DNA of 30,167 nucleotides from Sporisorium sorghi (GCA_023212695.1 JALCCG010000256.1:1-30167); one strand, 5' to 3'. Counted from the first letter of the stretch, positions 9,361 to 18,559 are shown. The notes: generated from the sequence alone by a model not told the origin. Numbers and translations are program-made.

Positions 9361-9381
9361 CTCCTCCTCCTCCTCCTCCTC
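9361..9381. repeat. (CTC)7 trinucleotide repeat
   Basis: Seven CTC units. On the minus strand they would encode a Glu run in a frame that has no ATG, so I treat it as non-coding microsatellite. Confidence 0.85.
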
Positions 9382-10205
9382 GTCTTGCTCTGTGTCGAAG
9401 CCTTCATATAGTGGGTCAGCTAGAAGGTTCCGAGGTAGCAAAGGCCATTGATCGAGCGTGGGCTTTGTACGATATCGCCCACCGATTCGCCTCAGGAGCG
9501 CCGCTTTGAATCGGATGGTCGTGAGCCGACGACGAGTTTTGTTTTGCTCTTGCTCTTCATCTGCCTGTCTCTTCTTTTCACCCCCGCTCCCACACAAAAA
9601 GGAAAATTTCCTTTCCCCTAATCTGAACCCGTACTTAACGAGCTCTCGTTTACTGCACTCGTCACTCTGTCTCAGAGCAGCAGCCCGACAGGAATGGCAG
9701 ACCCACTTCAGCTCGACCCAACCCTTGAGTGCTGCGGACGGGAGTCGGGCCTTGAGGGAGCATCGAAATGCCGTCGTCTGCAGAGCGCCATTTACTCGTG
9801 CATCCAACGCCGTCCGAGATCGGTCAGGATTCCGAATTCTTGTTTACCGTAGTCAGCCTTCGCTAGCCAGCCAGCCAGCCGCATCTCGCGAATCCCGCTG
9901 CATGAGGCGGAGAGCGATCTCGAGCCGAGAAACTCGCCCTTCACAGCAACAGCAACAGCAACACAATGCCAGATTTATGGGATAAAAAATGCAAGAAAAA
10001 AAAAAGCGAAAAATTGATTTCGGAATCGGACAAAGCGCTTTTGCTGCTTTTCAACTTGTCGCTCAGTCTCGCTCTTGGCTCGGCTGCTGCTTGATTGCTG
10101 GCTGCCGCTCTTTCTCATAGGAAACGATTGTCCACACACACATTCGGCTTGCTTGCTCGAACGGCGATTCAGCCGTTCAAGAGGAGCAAAATCTGCAGCA
10201 GACGC

Positions 10206-10228
10206 AAAAAAAAAAAAAAAAAAAAAAA
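10206..10228. repeat. A23 homopolymer
   Basis: Twenty-three consecutive A residues about 0.8 kb upstream of the Zn2Cys6 regulator. Poly(dA:dT) tracts exclude nucleosomes in fungal promoters (general knowledge). Exact length may be unreliable in an assembly. Confidence 0.9.
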
Positions 10229-10945
10229 GCAGACATGAGCCGCAGGCATCGACATGAATGAATCAATGGGATGAATGAGCGACGGCAAGGCCATCGACAA
10301 CTCTCTCTCATTTCGGTCTCAGCTTCAGCTTTGTTCTGCAACTCGTCGCTCCTCTTCTGCTCTCACATTCATCATCGGCTTCAACGCTCGTATCCCTTCT
10401 TTTCCCTTCCCTTCCTTCATCTCGTCGATCTGTAACAGCCCCCTCCTTCGACACCGTCCCATGGCCACCCATCATCCGCTTTTGAGCCACCATCCACTCC
10501 ACCGACTAGCACCTCGCATCACCTTCGGACCCCGCCCTACGTAATTGTTTCGTGCAGCAGTCAGTTGATGTTCATTCGCATCCACTTCCAGCAAAGGTTC
10601 TGACCAGGTCCAGCTCAGGCTTCATCGACAGCAGCAGCATCGCTCAGCAGGTTCTCAGCACTCGTACTCGCCTTCGCCTCATGCCGTTTCGTTGAAGCAC
10701 AACCCCAATCCACTCCACTCTACGATACTCCTTTTCTCTGCCTCAGGGGCTGCTGGCCTGTTCAACTCAGGTCTCTCTCTCTCTCGACATTCATCTTGCA
10801 ACCCGCGCCAGGACGGATTCGCCCACTCACATCATCCCAGAGCAGAGTTAGGTTATACACACGTGCCTTCTCTGCTGCAGGACACAACATCCAGAGTCAC
10901 ACACAGCCGCACCTGTTCACCTTCAGTCGTCTTCACCCTCTGCTC

Positions 10946-10984
10946 ATGTGCCTCGTGACGTCGATCGCATCCCAGCCACCCTAA
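10946..10984 (+). other. Upstream ORF in the leader of the Zn2Cys6 regulator
   Basis: An ATG at 10946 opens 12 codons ending in TAA at 10982-10984, 59 nt before the main ATG at 11044. If the transcript starts upstream of 10946, this uORF could dampen translation of the regulator. Its presence is seen; transcription of this stretch and any effect are inferred. Confidence 0.4.
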
Positions 10985-11043
10985 ACCATCTTTCACAGCT
11001 CTGGCTCCATTTCACGCAGCCGGTGGCGCACACCTGCCCCACC

Positions 11044-14000
11044 ATGGACGGCGACTCGTCCAGAGGGCCACCCCATCCAAGGGATCGACTGGCCCCTCCG
11101 CACGACCCATCCTATCCACCCATGGGCTCCACGCGCGACGATGCACTTAGGATGCGCCCACAGCAGGACCCCACCCAGAGATATCCTCGCTCCGATCTAG
11201 AGCCTCCCCCACCGCTTCACGCTCGAGGCTCGGCAGCGTGGGTTGATCACGAGCAGACATCGGCTCGACGCTCCTATCCAGTACACGATGGCGCTCCTTC
11301 TCCACCGCAACGATCGAGCTACCCGTATTCGCGTTCGAGCGATTCGCAAACCTCCCGATACCCACCCTCGGATTTGCCGCGTCAGCCTCGATCCACACGA
11401 CCCGACGATTACTACGCAGAGCCACCACCCGCAGATTCCAGCAGCATCATGTCTTCGCGCCATCCGCTTCGTTCGAATCGCTACGCCGACGAGCTTGCTT
11501 CCATTCGCAGCTCCAACGTACCAGCCTCGGCGCGCGACCGCGACCCTTACCACCCGCCAAGACGTCCTTCTGGCGATCCCAAGATGCGTGCAGACGGCTA
11601 CGCCGAGTCACCTTACTATCCTACTCGGCCGCCTCCGTTGGGCCACACGGCTGATCCGAGATCGGAAGCTGCGCTGACACGCGTGCGTTCACCTGGTCCT
11701 GCACAACCCTCCTATGCTGGCGCAGTGCCTGCTCGCAGGATCAGCGACACATCCCAACCTTACGCACTTGACCCTGCCGACGCATCCCATCACCGCGACA
11801 AGCGAGCCAGGCTCGATCTCTATTCGGAGAGATCACAGCCAGGCGCACCCGAGCCTTTGCTGCGTCCACCGCCGCTTCAGTCGTCCTCGTCGCATCGATC
11901 CATCAACTCTGCATCTGTCGACTGGGCAGAGCGCGCTGATCCACGCGATCGTCGGCCTCGCGATTTCGTCGACACACCTTACCATGCTGATGGCGCAAGC
12001 AAGGGTGCTCGCAGTGTCGAATGGGCCGATAACCAGAGAGCCCAGTCAAGTCGACGCACCTCGGGCGTCTCGCATCACACGCTCGATGCCGGCTTCAGCG
12101 TCAGCAGCGAGGCGCAGTCCATCAACAGTCAGTCCAGCAAGGTCAAGAGACGCAAACGTGCCGTCCTCAGCTGCACCGAATGCAAGCAGCGCAAGATCAA
12201 GTGCGATCGCAACGTGCCCAACTGCGGAAGCTGTGTCCGACGTGGCGTGGCCCATCTGTGCCGATGGGGCGACGAACGCGACTATTTGCCTGCGGCCCCC
12301 TCCAGCAACATCACGCCCTCCAATGCTGCACTCATGGCTAGGATCGCTCAACTCGAAGCTCAAGTTCGCGTATTGCAGTCGTCGTCTACTTCGCCCTCGG
12401 CAGCGCACGACGCGGCCGCCTCGGAACGGAGCTCGGCTCAGCGCGTTGCATCCAAGTATGGCGTATCCGATTCCTCCAGCGCTCGATCGTCTCGCCTCAG
12501 TGGCCCTTCCAGCATTCAGAATCCGCCTGACTTTACCAGTCGAGACCGCAACGCTTCCAGCACAAAAGCGAGAGCGGACGGAGCAGCTAGACGAGACGCG
12601 CACGACGAGCACGACGACGACGAAGAGGACGATAGCGAGCAGAGCGACGAGAGCGCAGAATCGGGTGATGAGAACGCCGGCGATCTTCTCCGTGCGCTGG
12701 CTCAAGGAACGTCGCTCAAGAACGACAGCAGACTTGCTCCGCCTCGCCGCGATCAGAAGGTGAAACCAGATGGGCAACCGATCCGCGGAATGCTGGAAGC
12801 ACGCCAGGATGGAAAGATGGACAACAGCGTTCGCTCGCCTGACGGCGTTGAAGCTCAAGACGTCAATAACATCTTGCAGAAGGCGGCCAACAGCAGCTTT
12901 GCATCGGCAGCCATGCCAAACATCTCTGCCGGAAGTGCATTGAGCAACGAAACTGACGCTCGGCGACACGCTCTTCTGCAAGTTGTTGACCTGTTGCCTC
13001 CACGAGCCAAGACAGAGGCGCTTGTCGAACACTATCTGCGCGAAGCTGAACCCATTGTCCAGTCGTTCCACACGCCCTCGCTCTGGAAAGAGCTCGACCT
13101 ATTCTGGACGGAGCTGGATCGCATTCAGAATGCCACCGACTCGGCCTCCCCTCCTTCGATGCCCGACCTTCAGTTCGGAGCGCTGCTCCTTGCCATCTGC
13201 GAATCCGCGTGCGAGTTCATGACGCCCGCCGAGGTGCTCGAAAGCGGCATTTGCAAGTCGCGCACTTCCATCAACGACCAGCTCTCGCTCCTCGTCCGCT
13301 CGTGTCTGTCGCTGCTCGGTATGGCTCAGTTCGTCCGTCATCCTACCATCTGGGGCATGCAGGCCATCGTCCTGCTGCGTCACTACTGCTTCAACCGCGA
13401 CCATCGCGACGAGTATCGCGCGATCTCCACCATGGCGATCAAAGCGTCCGAATCCATGGGTCTCCACCATCTTGGCTCGGCACTGCGCGACGAGGAACGC
13501 TGGGAGGACGACGAGCGCGAGCGCGCGCGTGGTCAGGTTGCCAACGACGGCAAAGAAGCTGGATCTTCTTCGACGACGCATCGATGGAAGATGCTCACCT
13601 CGACGCAGGTCACCGATGGCCATGAGACAGAGTCCGACGGCGACGATCTGGACCCGGATCGAAACGAGAGGAAGGACATGAACGCCATGTGGCTTCCGCG
13701 CGGTGCGAGGCGCAAGAAGTTCGACCTGGCTGCTACCAAGAGGTACAAGGACGGTAGTCGCGTGAGCAGAGAGCTCGGTCGCAAAGTGTGGTTCGCGTTG
13801 GCCTGCCTCGACTGGCTGTGCGCAGCGCACTTTGATCGATGCTACCATTGCCACGACGAGATGTTCACCACCCAGAGTCCGCAGAACATCGACGATGCGG
13901 ATCTGACGGATACCGAGGAGACTCCAGTCGAACCGAGCGACGATCGCGTCCGCCGCCCTCATCATCGCGTCAAGAATGGATTCCTCGACAAGATCCGCAT

Positions 14001-15300
14001 CGTCAGCATGCCCACCACCAACAGCTTCATCCCGATCCAGATCGAAATCTGCCACACGGTTCGAAGCATCGCCGACGCTCTGAATCACGGCGACGACTCG
14101 TTCGATACAGTGCTGGCGATCGAAGCGCGCCTCCGCGAGATCCTGCGATCGTTGCCGCGCTTCTTCAAGCTCGACGGCGAGAGCGAGTACGACCCGGACA
14201 TCCACCGTTTGCACCAGGAGAGGCCGTACCTGTCGTTCCAGCGCGCCATCATCCACGAGCACGTGCACCATCGTCTGCTCAAGCTGCACCGCCTCTACAT
14301 GAGCCGAGGCTACTGGAACGCCAAGTACATCCACTCGACGCGCACGTGCATCGAGAGCGCTCGTGTGGTCATGGGCATCCTGCGTGCGCTCGACGGTGTC
14401 GGCTGCCGCGGACAGCGCTACTGGATCTTCAATTTCCATATCTTCCATGCGCTGTTGGCGCTGCAGGTGGATCTGTTGTATTTGGCGCGGCAGCCGGTGA
14501 ATCGCGAGATCCTGGCGAAGCGTGCGGACGTGGTGACGGGGCTGAAGATGCTGCATGCGCGGACGGATGTCGAGGGGCGCAACCCGCTGCTAGCGTCGTC
14601 GCTCAAGGTGATCAAGGTGCTGCGGGAGGAGGAGCAGGCGCGACGGGCCAAGCATAAGGCGTGTCGGGGCACACCGGCTGGCTCGGAGAACACGGCGGGC
14701 AGCTCACCCGCAGGAAGCGCGGGATCGCAAAAGAAGCCCAGGGCACGCGAGTGGACGCGCGCCTCTGAATTCACCGGCGACCTAGCGGACCATCTGGAGC
14801 GTCGTGTCAGCGAGACATGGTACACCGTCGACACGGACAAGCTGCGCGCCCAAGCCGAAGCCGCGAGCGACTTGGCCGCAGACGCGCGGTCCCCTGATCG
14901 CGAAGTGGCTCGACGAGTGTCCGCCACCTCGCGCACGCCGTCGACGGAAGACGGCTCGTCGCTGCACACGGCCGCCGACGCGGGGGCACGCACGCGCGCG
15001 CTCGCCAAAGACGCCGTGCTGGAGCGCGAGCTCGCCGAGCTCAGCGATCGACAGGCCAGCGATACCGAGCTGGACGACTACCTCAAGCTGCTTTCGTCGT
15101 ACCAGAACCCGGACGATGCTCCGGACGGCGCGCATTTCTTCGACGTGCTCGACGATATGGTGTTTGAGAACGGATCGACGAACAAGCCCCGCTTTGGGGC
15201 GTCGGCGACCGAGCTCATGCCCACGCTGCAGCCGCTGCTTCGCAACGCTGGCGATCTGGCGGCTGCCGAGGTTGGGCTTGATGCGCTGTCTGCTGCGTGA
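11044..15300 (+). CDS. Zn2Cys6 fungal transcription factor, 1418 residues, zinc cluster in the interior
   Basis: A sequence-specific nuclear regulator whose target genes are unknown. The binuclear zinc cluster is C377-X2-C380-X6-C387-X6-C394-X2-C397-X8-C406, with the basic segment KQRKIKCDR typical of the class. A possible coiled coil follows (MARIAQLEAQVRVLQ). A fungal_trans-like middle region runs from about 658 (ALVEHYLREAEPI) past 1100 and is broken by a charged, low-complexity insert around 815-900. About 370 Pro/Ser/Arg-rich residues precede the zinc cluster, an unusual placement because most family members carry it near the N-terminus. An acidic stretch (about 520-545) and a disordered C-terminus complete the protein. 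The start at 11044 has a CCACCATGG context; the frame is open upstream but has no earlier ATG. No intron is needed. I cannot assign an ortholog. Confidence 0.9.
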   Translation: MDGDSSRGPPHPRDRLAPPHDPSYPPMGSTRDDALRMRPQQDPTQRYPRSDLEPPPPLHARGSAAWVDHEQTSARRSYPVHDGAPSPPQRSSYPYSRSSDSQTSRYPPSDLPRQPRSTRPDDYYAEPPPADSSSIMSSRHPLRSNRYADELASIRSSNVPASARDRDPYHPPRRPSGDPKMRADGYAESPYYPTRPPPLGHTADPRSEAALTRVRSPGPAQPSYAGAVPARRISDTSQPYALDPADASHHRDKRARLDLYSERSQPGAPEPLLRPPPLQSSSSHRSINSASVDWAERADPRDRRPRDFVDTPYHADGASKGARSVEWADNQRAQSSRRTSGVSHHTLDAGFSVSSEAQSINSQSSKVKRRKRAVLSCTECKQRKIKCDRNVPNCGSCVRRGVAHLCRWGDERDYLPAAPSSNITPSNAALMARIAQLEAQVRVLQSSSTSPSAAHDAAASERSSAQRVASKYGVSDSSSARSSRLSGPSSIQNPPDFTSRDRNASSTKARADGAARRDAHDEHDDDEEDDSEQSDESAESGDENAGDLLRALAQGTSLKNDSRLAPPRRDQKVKPDGQPIRGMLEARQDGKMDNSVRSPDGVEAQDVNNILQKAANSSFASAAMPNISAGSALSNETDARRHALLQVVDLLPPRAKTEALVEHYLREAEPIVQSFHTPSLWKELDLFWTELDRIQNATDSASPPSMPDLQFGALLLAICESACEFMTPAEVLESGICKSRTSINDQLSLLVRSCLSLLGMAQFVRHPTIWGMQAIVLLRHYCFNRDHRDEYRAISTMAIKASESMGLHHLGSALRDEERWEDDERERARGQVANDGKEAGSSSTTHRWKMLTSTQVTDGHETESDGDDLDPDRNERKDMNAMWLPRGARRKKFDLAATKRYKDGSRVSRELGRKVWFALACLDWLCAAHFDRCYHCHDEMFTTQSPQNIDDADLTDTEETPVEPSDDRVRRPHHRVKNGFLDKIRIVSMPTTNSFIPIQIEICHTVRSIADALNHGDDSFDTVLAIEARLREILRSLPRFFKLDGESEYDPDIHRLHQERPYLSFQRAIIHEHVHHRLLKLHRLYMSRGYWNAKYIHSTRTCIESARVVMGILRALDGVGCRGQRYWIFNFHIFHALLALQVDLLYLARQPVNREILAKRADVVTGLKMLHARTDVEGRNPLLASSLKVIKVLREEEQARRAKHKACRGTPAGSENTAGSSPAGSAGSQKKPRAREWTRASEFTGDLADHLERRVSETWYTVDTDKLRAQAEAASDLAADARSPDREVARRVSATSRTPSTEDGSSLHTAADAGARTRALAKDAVLERELAELSDRQASDTELDDYLKLLSSYQNPDDAPDGAHFFDVLDDMVFENGSTNKPRFGASATELMPTLQPLLRNAGDLAAAEVGLDALSAA

Positions 15301-15469
15301 TCGCGGCTACTCGGCGTCAGACTTCTTCTTTTGGGTTGGAGCTGCTCACATACGGAGGGTCCTGACCATCTCACGGCACCGGAATCTAGACTTGTCAACC
15401 GACATCGAAAAAACTTCCCCCGCACATCATCTCATCAACGAATTGTTTTGTAAGCGTTTTATGTTATGG

Positions 15470-15495
15470 TCTCTCTCTCTCTCTCTCTCTCTCTC
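15470..15495. repeat. (TC)13 microsatellite
   Basis: Uninterrupted 26-nt TC tract between the regulator's stop codon and the tRNA gene. Confidence 0.95.
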
Positions 15496-15618
15496 GCAGC
15501 AATTTGTACAATGGTCTACTGCTTTTGATGGGTGTGATGGGTCGATTGCGTGGTGTTGGGGTGTGATGGCCATCTAGAGACGAGCGGAACGAAGGGTGGA
15601 AGACTTCAGAATTGGTGG

Positions 15619-15628
15619 TATATAAATA
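15619..15628 (+). promoter_or_regulatory. TATA element upstream of the tRNA
   Basis: TATATAAATA ends 24 nt before the first tRNA base. Upstream TATA boxes aid RNA polymerase III recruitment at tRNA genes in fission yeast and plants (established knowledge). Its use here is inferred from spacing. Confidence 0.5.
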
Positions 15629-15652
15629 CAATATTCAGGCTTCGGATATATA

Positions 15653-15743
15653 GGCAAGATGGCCGAGTGGTCTAAGGCGCTGTGTTCAGGATTCAAAGTC
15701 TTATCGCAGTCTTCGGGCGTGGGTTCGAATCCCACTCTTGTCA
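15653..15743 (+). tRNA. tRNA-Leu(CAG) with a 13-nt intron
   Basis: The acceptor stem GGCAAGA pairs with TCTTGTC (one G-T pair) and the discriminator is A, as expected for leucine. The D arm TGGCCGAGTGG...AAGGC doubles as the A box. The anticodon stem CTGTG (15680-15684) pairs with CGCAG (15705-15709). The spliced loop reads TTCAGGT with anticodon CAG at 15687-15689. The intron is 15691-15703, at the usual site after base 37. The T arm GTGGG-TTCGAAT-CCCAC contains the B box. The variable arm is short (about 9 nt). In the precursor, AGGA at 15688-15691 can pair with TCTT at 15699-15702, exposing a TTCAAAG loop that could be mistaken for a Leu(CAA) anticodon loop. CCA is not encoded as part of the gene. 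Confidence 0.93.
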
Positions 15744-15754
15744 CCAAGATTTCC

Positions 15755-15760
15755 TTTTTT
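15755..15760 (+). terminator. RNA polymerase III T6 terminator
   Basis: Six T residues begin 12 nt after the tRNA discriminator base, a standard Pol III termination signal. A longer T run follows around 15783-15793. Confidence 0.75.
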
Positions 15761-15920
15761 GATCTTTCACCCTTTCATTTCATTTTTTTTTTTCCTCCCT
15801 CCCACACGAACGCCACTCGCTGCTCACATCCACTCATTTTCGCCCTCAGCTATCACACACACTCAAACAGAACTCACAGTTGCAAAAGAGTGACAATTTA
15901 AACGAATGCAAAAAAAAAGT

Positions 15921-17297
15921 CTACACAACATGACTACGCGCAAAGCGATCTGCCACGGGCAGCTCCACGCCATCCCTCATCGCCTGGTGGTACGCTGGCA
16001 GCGGGGGCACAGGAGGCGCGGTGGCCTGGTCGTCGATGTACTCGACCACGACTTCGCTATCTGCATTTGGAATGCCGCGGCCACGAGTCGATGAAGTCAC
16101 GCGTCTCCTCGCTGCGAGTGCGGAGGCGGTGCCTGCGCTGAGCCGGTTGACGAGCGCGATGCTGCGGCGTTTCACACTCTTCACCTTACTGTTGTTGGGG
16201 GGTTTGGTGCTGTGGCCGGAGCTCTTGGCGGGCGGGGGGTGGGTGCGGTCTGCACGGCGGCGGCGGGCACGTTCGCGCGCGAGGGCGGCTTCGTGCGTCG
16301 TGTAGCCGCCGATGCGCACCGTGCTGCTGGCGACGCTCGCGGCGCTGCATGACTGGTGGCTTGCGTCGCTATCCCTGCGTTGCTGCGTGTGGTGCGGCCA
16401 GTCGGGAAGTGAGGGGTCGCGCTCGTGCACGATCCCGGCGCGGGCGTTCCACACAAAGTCGCGCGTGATGGACGTGCGGTCCGCGTCGTCGGTGTGCGAC
16501 ATGTCGACGGCGACGCTTGAGGTTTTGCGCGCGTGTTGAGCGCGACGTGCGCGTTCGGCCAGCACCTGCTTGTGCGACGCCGTCTCGAGCGAGGGGAAGG
16601 TTTCGTGGATCGAGACCGGCTTGCCGCCCGTGCCGGGTTTGCGTGCGAACAGCTTGCGCAGCGTCGCAGTGGGCTTTTCCGCCGTGGTGGTGGCGCCGTA
16701 GTCCTTCGCTCCGATACTGCGATACACGCCTGCTGCCGCCGGTCCCTTCCCAAACTGCGCGCGTCTACTCGCCACCAAACTGCGCGCGTCCTTAAGCGCC
16801 CGATCATGCCACACCACCCCAACCCCCACATACACCACCCCGACCACGAACAGCATCCAACTCACCACCAGCGGAAACACATCCAAGTAATGGCTCAGCA
16901 TCGACGTTGCAATAACAACATGCACGCTCCCCAACGCAGCAAGCCCGCGCGTGCGGCTGAGCACGGGCACCCACCCGCTCGCAAGCCGCTCCAGCCGCTC
17001 CGACCCGACCCAGCTGAGTTCGGCCAAAAATAGAGAGACGGTGCCGAGCAGCATGAGGAAGCGGTGCAGCTCGACCCAGAAGATGCCCCATGTTTGCATC
17101 GGGATCGAGGTGCCGGGCACGTACGCGCAGTCGTCCGCCTCGGCGTCGGCGAGCAGGGCGGAGTTGTGGTAGTCGCGGATGTCTTCGATCAAGCCCATGA
17201 TGAGGGTTGTGAAGACCAGGGCGATGGTGGTGAGCGAGAGGAGGCGGAGGATGTTGAGGGTGAGGAAGGCGAGTTTGGCAACGTTGGGGGTCGTCAT
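15921..17297 (-). CDS. Four-helix membrane protein of unknown function (resembles a fungal DUF7598-type family)
   Basis: The protein is 458 residues in one exon with four predicted membrane segments in the first third: about 9-35, 71-94, 118-138 and 141-163. Conserved-looking features are RLLSL in helix 1, a WGIFWVELHRF lead into helix 2, a soluble ..LSW turn after it, and LSHYLDVF between helices 3 and 4. The layout matches, from memory, an uncharacterised basidiomycete family (DUF7598); I cannot verify that here. The remaining 290 residues are cytosolic-looking: basic, Ser/Thr/Arg-rich and probably disordered, with many phosphorylatable Ser/Thr near basic residues. There is no cleavable signal peptide beyond helix 1 and no enzyme motif. 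Start ATG at 17297. It is divergent to the WD40 gene across a 2.9-kb gap. Confidence 0.85.
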   Translation of the reverse strand: MTTPNVAKLAFLTLNILRLLSLTTIALVFTTLIMGLIEDIRDYHNSALLADAEADDCAYVPGTSIPMQTWGIFWVELHRFLMLLGTVSLFLAELSWVGSERLERLASGWVPVLSRTRGLAALGSVHVVIATSMLSHYLDVFPLVVSWMLFVVGVVYVGVGVVWHDRALKDARSLVASRRAQFGKGPAAAGVYRSIGAKDYGATTTAEKPTATLRKLFARKPGTGGKPVSIHETFPSLETASHKQVLAERARRAQHARKTSSVAVDMSHTDDADRTSITRDFVWNARAGIVHERDPSLPDWPHHTQQRRDSDASHQSCSAASVASSTVRIGGYTTHEAALARERARRRRADRTHPPPAKSSGHSTKPPNNSKVKSVKRRSIALVNRLSAGTASALAARRRVTSSTRGRGIPNADSEVVVEYIDDQATAPPVPPLPAYHQAMRDGVELPVADRFARSHVV

Positions 17298-17549
17298 GGC
17301 TGGCCGAGAGAGACAGAGGAAAGATGATGGTGGAATGGTGAGATGGTGGCATCTTGCGAGTGCGAGTGAGAGAGTTGAGGTTTATAGCTTCTCCGGACGA
17401 ACCGTGAAAGGGACTTGTAGCAATGGACGAAAGGGAATCGCGGCCACGAGTTAGTGTGCTGTCAGAACTGTCAACGACAAAGGGACGGCGTACGCCTTTG
17501 TGCAGTTGGCGTTGACGGACGCGTCGTCCGTGGCGACAGCGACGAGAAG

Positions 17550-17581
17550 ACAAAGCATTCGCGCTTGTCACAATGCTTTGT
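17550..17581. repeat. Perfect 10-bp inverted repeat ACAAAGCATT / AATGCTTTGT
   Basis: The arms lie at 17550-17559 and 17572-17581 with a 12-nt spacer. The element begins about 250 nt upstream of the membrane-protein start codon. It may be a dyad protein-binding site or a hairpin in a leader or non-coding transcript. Confidence 0.8.
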
Positions 17582-17589
17582 GACGTTTT

Positions 17590-17624
17590 CCATCTGCAGT
17601 CCATTTCACACTCACTGCAGATGG
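17590..17624. repeat. Perfect 11-bp inverted repeat CCATCTGCAGT / ACTGCAGATGG
   Basis: The arms lie at 17590-17600 and 17614-17624 with a 13-nt spacer. It begins 8 nt after the previous inverted repeat. Each arm contains CTGCAG and CATCTG/CAGATG, an E-box-like core (CANNTG). Confidence 0.8.
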
Positions 17625-18064
17625 CTCCTTCCACCCACCCCTTCCACAGTCTCTGCGAAAGGCATTGGTGGGGCAAGATCAACAAAGGGACTTCCCACTG
17701 AACAGCAGCGAGAACGCCAAATCGATCGGGCGTTCTCTCCAGGACACAATCGCCGATCTCCCTTTTCCCAAATCCGCAATCCTAGATTTCATCCCCCTTC
17801 TTCCTGCGGCACGCCATCTCTCGCTTCCCTTGTTCAAGCGACGGGAACGTGCTGCTCTCGCCATCGCTTTGTGCCTTATCGCCATCCCATCTCTGACGGC
17901 ATCACAGTGAAGAAGGTGGCGTTCTAGGCGATCTACGCGAGGCGGCGGAGAAGCCGTCATATACCGCTCGAGCGCTGGTTGTCTGCATGATGTGGTTTGG
18001 GTCCCCGACTGCACTCAAGGTTCTCTGCAGCGGATCGGTCATCTGAGTGAACCCGAGCAGTCGT

Positions 18065-18076
18065 TACCTATAGGTA
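18065..18076. repeat. 12-bp palindrome TACCTATAGGTA
   Basis: A perfect self-complementary 12-mer, followed directly by CTCGAG (18077-18082), another palindrome. Possible binding site; nothing further can be said. Confidence 0.5.
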
Positions 18077-18210
18077 CTCGAGATACTCTGCCACACGGTC
18101 AACTCGCCGACGTCCTTGTACTGCAGATGCTCGCAATCCGTCGAGAGAAGGGTGCGCAGTTTGAATTGCCAGGCACTAGGAGACGTTCCGGAAGTCGCTT
18201 ACACTTTTCG

Positions 18211-18226
18211 TTTTTTTTTTTTTTTT
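18211..18226. repeat. T16 homopolymer
   Basis: Sixteen T residues in the long divergent gap. Probably a poly(dA:dT) promoter tract. Confidence 0.9.
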
Positions 18227-18520
18227 CCGGAGCAACGGGCGAATCAGTGAATGCTACGACTTGGAGGCTGGTAGGACGTAGGACTGAGTCGCTGAAGAAG
18301 ACGATCGGGTGTTTATGTCAAGCCTTCACACCGTCGTTGTGAGGAGCATTGCGAGGAAGGAGTGCAAAGCACAAGAAGCGGCACACACAGAGAAACAGAA
18401 GCGAAGCTACCTCGCTCGCACCTTTAGCGACTTGATCGCGAGGCTCGCGTGAGAGCGATGCGACCGCAGCCTGAGGAAGACTTGGCTAAGAAGAACAGAT
18501 TTTTCCGCCACGAGCTGTCG

Positions 18521-18559
18521 CTCTCTCTCTCTCTCTCTCTCTCAAAAAAAAAAAAAAAA
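18521..18559. repeat. CT microsatellite joined to an A16 run
   Basis: The CT repeat at 18521-18543 passes directly into sixteen A residues at 18544-18559. Confidence 0.9.

Larger units (their letters stand above)
8579..11043. promoter_or_regulatory. Long divergent intergenic region POLD4 / Zn2Cys6 regulator
   Basis: About 2.5 kb lacks a gene I can support; the open frames are short or lack ATG starts. Contents include a CCAAG repeat (9025-9045), a CTC repeat (9361-9381), a dyad AAAGGAAA-A-TTTCCTTT (9598-9614), an AGCC repeat near 9864-9881, a CAACAG-type repeat near 9946-9963, an A23 run (10206-10228), a short TC tract (10772-10785), and a 12-codon upstream ORF. The part after about 10300 is C/T-rich and probably forms the long 5' leader of the regulator. 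Confidence 0.55.
15301..15652. other. 3' flank of the regulator and 5' flank of the tRNA
   Basis: It contains a TC microsatellite (15470-15495) and an A/T-rich stretch with TATATAAATA just ahead of the tRNA. I see no gene in it. Confidence 0.6.

Noticed and set aside
9346..9807. Minus-strand frame ending in a Glu run
   Set aside because: It has no ATG start, the Glu run comes from a CTC microsatellite, and no splice model gave a convincing protein.
10948..11043. Upstream extension of the Zn2Cys6 frame
   Set aside because: It begins at GTG, with no ATG before 11044, which has a good Kozak context.
13099..14556. Long minus-strand frame opposite the first Zn2Cys6 gene
   Set aside because: A codon-bias shadow; the plus strand carries the fungal_trans-like region.
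17665..17910. 82-codon frame with a hydrophobic C-terminus in the long gap
   Set aside because: It begins at TTG, not ATG, and has no recognisable motif.
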